Shown here: piece after piece, positions 46,326 to 48,418 of the stretch | Numbering within the stretch: position 1 is the first letter of the stretch | Layout: each line of letters opens with the position of its first letter | Origin: Ignavibacteriota bacterium | Lineage (GTDB): Bacteria; Bacteroidota; Ignavibacteria; SZUA-365 | Length of the DNA stretch: 48,418 nucleotides | Assembly (NCBI GenBank): GCA_016218045.1 | Contig: JACRFB010000042.1 | Span: 1 to 48,418 of the forward strand | Direction: 5' to 3' | Program-made: the position numbers and the translations under genes | Notes under the pieces: model-generated | The model's database searches: none | Seen by the model: the letters and a program-made list of their open reading frames with translations, nothing else | What the model was told of the DNA's origin: nothing

Positions 46326-47639
46326 TCACCGCGAATCAAGTTTTTCAATCGGCTTAGGGCAGCGAGGTAGAGGTGAGTTCAGCCACAAGTCGCTACGATC
46401 AACTGGATTCGTACCACGACATTCCCGACAATCACTCTTTGCGCAATAATATATCTGCTTAGTCTGTTTCATTGTTTGCTGTTTCAGGAGTTTTTGACGC
46501 TCGGCAGCAGCACAAAACATTTCAAGTCTACGCCAATACATCTCGCAATATGCGTTTTTGAGAACTTCAAGATCACGCTCGGTACAGCCCCCAGTTTCCT
46601 TATCTATTTTAGTCAAATGCTCTACCTCGTGTCCCAGCTTCCCTCGTCGGTCGCAAATGCAGCGTATCATAGCCCCAAAAGCTGCACTCCCTTGCAACAG
46701 TTTCTTCAATTCCGGCTCAAGATCAGAAGGGATTTTCCATATGTCCTTGCTACCGTAGTAATCATGTAGGTTGCATATCTCCCCAAGCTTATGAACAAAT
46801 TCTTTAACAATCTCAGACGGATATGCTGCAGCGCCATTAAACTTGCTCTTGGCAGTCTTTAAATGTGTATCAAGATAGTCAACGTCTGTATACTCATGCA
46901 TCTTCTCATTATAATAACGGCTCAATATAATATACGGATATGCTGATCGTCCATTAGCAATCTCCTTCATGTGCTCCCAGCCGACACGTTGATCCGAGTC
47001 GCCCATGCCACCAGTTGCATACCAAGGCCCGTCATACCCAGTGTACATTAATATATCTGCTAAAGATTCAAATCCATAAAATTCATTTTTCCATGTTTTA
47101 TCGAAACCCAAAGGCAGCACGTATGCACCTAATGCGATATTCTGCTTCAATTTCGGTGTAGTTCCATCTCCCAATTCCACTTCATGGATTATTGTTACTG
47201 CACGTATATATGCCCTGTAGCACTCTTCTCTATTTTCATCAAGTTCATGCGGTTCACCGAAACATACTGCATAAAATGCTCCAGGCGCACCACCAGCAAA
47301 TCCTACACCTCCTCTGATCCATTCAGACAATTTCGCCTTAAGGTCGTCACCCAATATCAGTTCCTTACTCAATTCAAGTATGATATCACCGTTATCCAGC
47401 TCAAATTTTTTAATATATTTTTGGTCGGCAAGACTCGCCGTAAGAACGAATTTATTAAACCCCATATTTTTCAAACGATCGATGTCTTCTTTTGTTGTTA
47501 CGCAAATATCCAAATGAGTAAGATAGCAGAATAGATTGACCCCATCCTCCTGTGTACGACCTTTCCCTGAAGGGACTTCTACATAGTCATGGAATTCACA
47601 TTCGCTGCTGTAATCTTGATAACACTTCAAATCTGCCAT
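46326..47639 (-). CDS. Unrecognised AT-rich 437-residue protein
   Basis: I do not recognise a family. The protein is soluble, without signal peptide or membrane segment. Features: an acidic N-terminal half (LDICVTTKEDIDRLKNMGFN; WIRGGVGFAGGAPGAFYAVC), a middle with aromatic motifs (YGFESLADILMYTGYDGPWY, HEVELGDGTT), then HKLGEICNLHDYYGSKDIW and a cysteine-rich end (CICDRRGKLGHEVEHLTKID; CAKSDCRECRG) that might bind a metal. The GHEVEHL segment recalls H-x-x-x-H metal sites but is not a full protease motif. GGAG nine bases before the ATG at 47639 supports this start over ATGs at 47645 and 47687. Low GC compared with the core suggests acquisition. Confidence 0.75.
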   Translation of the reverse strand: MADLKCYQDYSSECEFHDYVEVPSGKGRTQEDGVNLFCYLTHLDICVTTKEDIDRLKNMGFNKFVLTASLADQKYIKKFELDNGDIILELSKELILGDDLKAKLSEWIRGGVGFAGGAPGAFYAVCFGEPHELDENREECYRAYIRAVTIIHEVELGDGTTPKLKQNIALGAYVLPLGFDKTWKNEFYGFESLADILMYTGYDGPWYATGGMGDSDQRVGWEHMKEIANGRSAYPYIILSRYYNEKMHEYTDVDYLDTHLKTAKSKFNGAAAYPSEIVKEFVHKLGEICNLHDYYGSKDIWKIPSDLEPELKKLLQGSAAFGAMIRCICDRRGKLGHEVEHLTKIDKETGGCTERDLEVLKNAYCEMYWRRLEMFCAAAERQKLLKQQTMKQTKQIYYCAKSDCRECRGTNPVDRSDLWLNSPLPRCPKPIEKLDSR

Positions 47640-47693
47640 TTTCATCAGCTCCAAAGAATATGAAATCACCTTGACAACAACGATCACATCGAT

Positions 47694-47742
47694 GATGGGT
47701 GCATGCGTCCCGCCATTTGACCTTCATGCGCATGCACCCATC
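47694..47742 (-). terminator. 14-bp perfect stem-loop between the last two genes
   Basis: GATGGGTGCATGCG (47694-47707) and CGCATGCACCCATC (47729-47742) are perfect reverse complements with a 21-base loop. It begins 18 bases after the stop of the rightmost gene. No run of T follows, so it may be a terminator, a processing signal or a protein-binding dyad. Confidence 0.55.
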
Positions 47743-47760
47743 AGCCGAGATGCGATTATT

Positions 47761-48345
47761 CTACGACACAATCATCCACTCCATATCGAACATGTAGTAC
47801 GTCGAGCCGTTCTTCAACCACAATCCCATGCGGACGCTGCCCGGTTGGAGCAGGACGACATCAAACGCGATGCTTCCACCCACCCAACTGCCGGAAAAGA
47901 GGATCACCGGGATCGTTCCCTGCGCATCGCCGCGTGTCGCTGCATTGTTCAGGAAGCTCAGTTGGGCCTCCGTAATCGTCGCTGGGAACGTGAAGTACAG
48001 TGTGTTTTTCCATTCCGTGCCTGCACGCAGGAATACAGTGCGTCGAAGCGGCAGTGGCACCGCAGAGGCGCTATCCCATGTCAGATGTGAGAAATTCCAC
48101 TGTGCCGCCTCGGCGACTTTCTCGAGATTGTCCGTCCCAAGCGCTGTAACAACCGGCTTGGCATCGATGCGAACGGCGCCGTTGATCTCCGTCCACGTCA
48201 CATCACGGTAGTTCGTACTGCTCGCCAACGATCCCGCGATACCGCCCAGCGATGCCGAGGCGATCAAATCCAATGGGCACTTCGGGGAAGTATTCTGCAT
48301 CCCATAGAAACTGTCGATCTGCCTGGAGCCATTTCCACAACTCAT
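47761..48345 (-). CDS. Unrecognised 194-residue protein
   Basis: I do not recognise a family. The start is strongly supported by AGGAGG seven bases upstream. No signal peptide; a cysteine-containing N-terminus (MSCGNGSRQ), then LDLIASASLGGIAGSLASST, and a beta-rich remainder (VILFSGSWVGGSIAFDVVLL; GLWLKNGSTYYMFDMEW). The pattern of alternating strands and small residues resembles a virion, jelly-roll or carbohydrate-binding type protein, but this is only an impression. GC-rich like the core, unlike its neighbour. The 73 bases after its start to the window end show no other gene. Confidence 0.7.
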   Translation of the reverse strand: MSCGNGSRQIDSFYGMQNTSPKCPLDLIASASLGGIAGSLASSTNYRDVTWTEINGAVRIDAKPVVTALGTDNLEKVAEAAQWNFSHLTWDSASAVPLPLRRTVFLRAGTEWKNTLYFTFPATITEAQLSFLNNAATRGDAQGTIPVILFSGSWVGGSIAFDVVLLQPGSVRMGLWLKNGSTYYMFDMEWMIVS

Positions 48346-48418
48346 ACTAACCTCCTATCGGTTCATAGAGTGCTTAAGGGCGCATTTTCAGGTTCGTGCT
48401 TTGTTTCGATTCTACTTC

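Overview
The window is about 48 kb of a GC-rich bacterial chromosome. It most likely comes from the Bacteroidota/Chlorobi (FCB) supergroup, plausibly an Ignavibacteria/Kapabacteria-like lineage. Two secreted proteins end in Por/T9SS-type C-terminal sorting domains, lipoprotein and DUF1573/DUF6599-type exported proteins are present, and intergenic spaces are full of short degenerate repeats. The lineage is an inference; the T9SS tails are read directly. No rRNA or tRNA gene was recognised.

Layout. (1) 0.2-2.6 kb: a VOC-fold protein, a stand-alone HipA-like kinase (YjjJ/HipT type) preceded by repeated operator-like sites, a HicB-like antitoxin and a 28-codon remnant of a second VOC gene. (2) 2.6-17.6 kb: an accessory, defence-type island of lower GC. 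It holds a two-gene operon (SNF2-family helicase plus Hsp70/actin-fold ATPase), then a leftward type I restriction-modification cluster: hsdM, hsdS, an unknown possibly clamp-like gene, an AlbA_2/Schlafen-like gene, hsdR and a P63C-domain gene. (3) 17.8-26.5 kb: core and semi-core genes: DUF4405 membrane protein, DUF6599, a Tat-exported DUF362 protein, queC, queF, a small GIY-YIG nuclease, bioY, queE, DUF169 and a class II Fic protein with a clear promoter/operator. (4) 26.7-33.4 kb: a large secreted GH38-like protein and leuS. (5) 34-39.9 kb: a diheme cytochrome c lipoprotein and the [NiFe]-hydrogenase maturation genes hypA, hypF, hypC and hypD. (6) 39.9-45.4 kb: a large T9SS-secreted protein, a GH5 glycosidase with a T9SS tail and a DUF1573 protein. 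(7) 45.7-48.3 kb: three leftward genes, an LRR lipoprotein and two unrecognised proteins, the first two of them AT-rich.

Functional links. queC, queF and queE are three of the steps from CDG-precursor chemistry to preQ1 (queD is not in the window). hypA and hypF overlap, and hypC and hypD overlap, so the maturation genes are translationally coupled in two pairs. hsdM and hsdS overlap by ATGA. The helicase and Hsp70-like genes are 17 bp apart and almost certainly act together.

The most unusual property is the repeat landscape. Most spacers between core genes carry tandem 7- or 8-bp degenerate words (AAAGTRGN, GTRAAGNN, GGGAGTD, GASAGCGR, ACGTGTY) and a 36-bp hairpin-forming element. Some of these have entered coding sequence in frame (GH38 protein, HypF), and one octamer family sits exactly on the stop codons of three genes. 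The 36-bp element flanks a small GIY-YIG nuclease gene in inverted orientation, which resembles a REP/RAYT-like arrangement with a different nuclease. This and the helicase/Hsp70 pair are the best candidates for undescribed systems.
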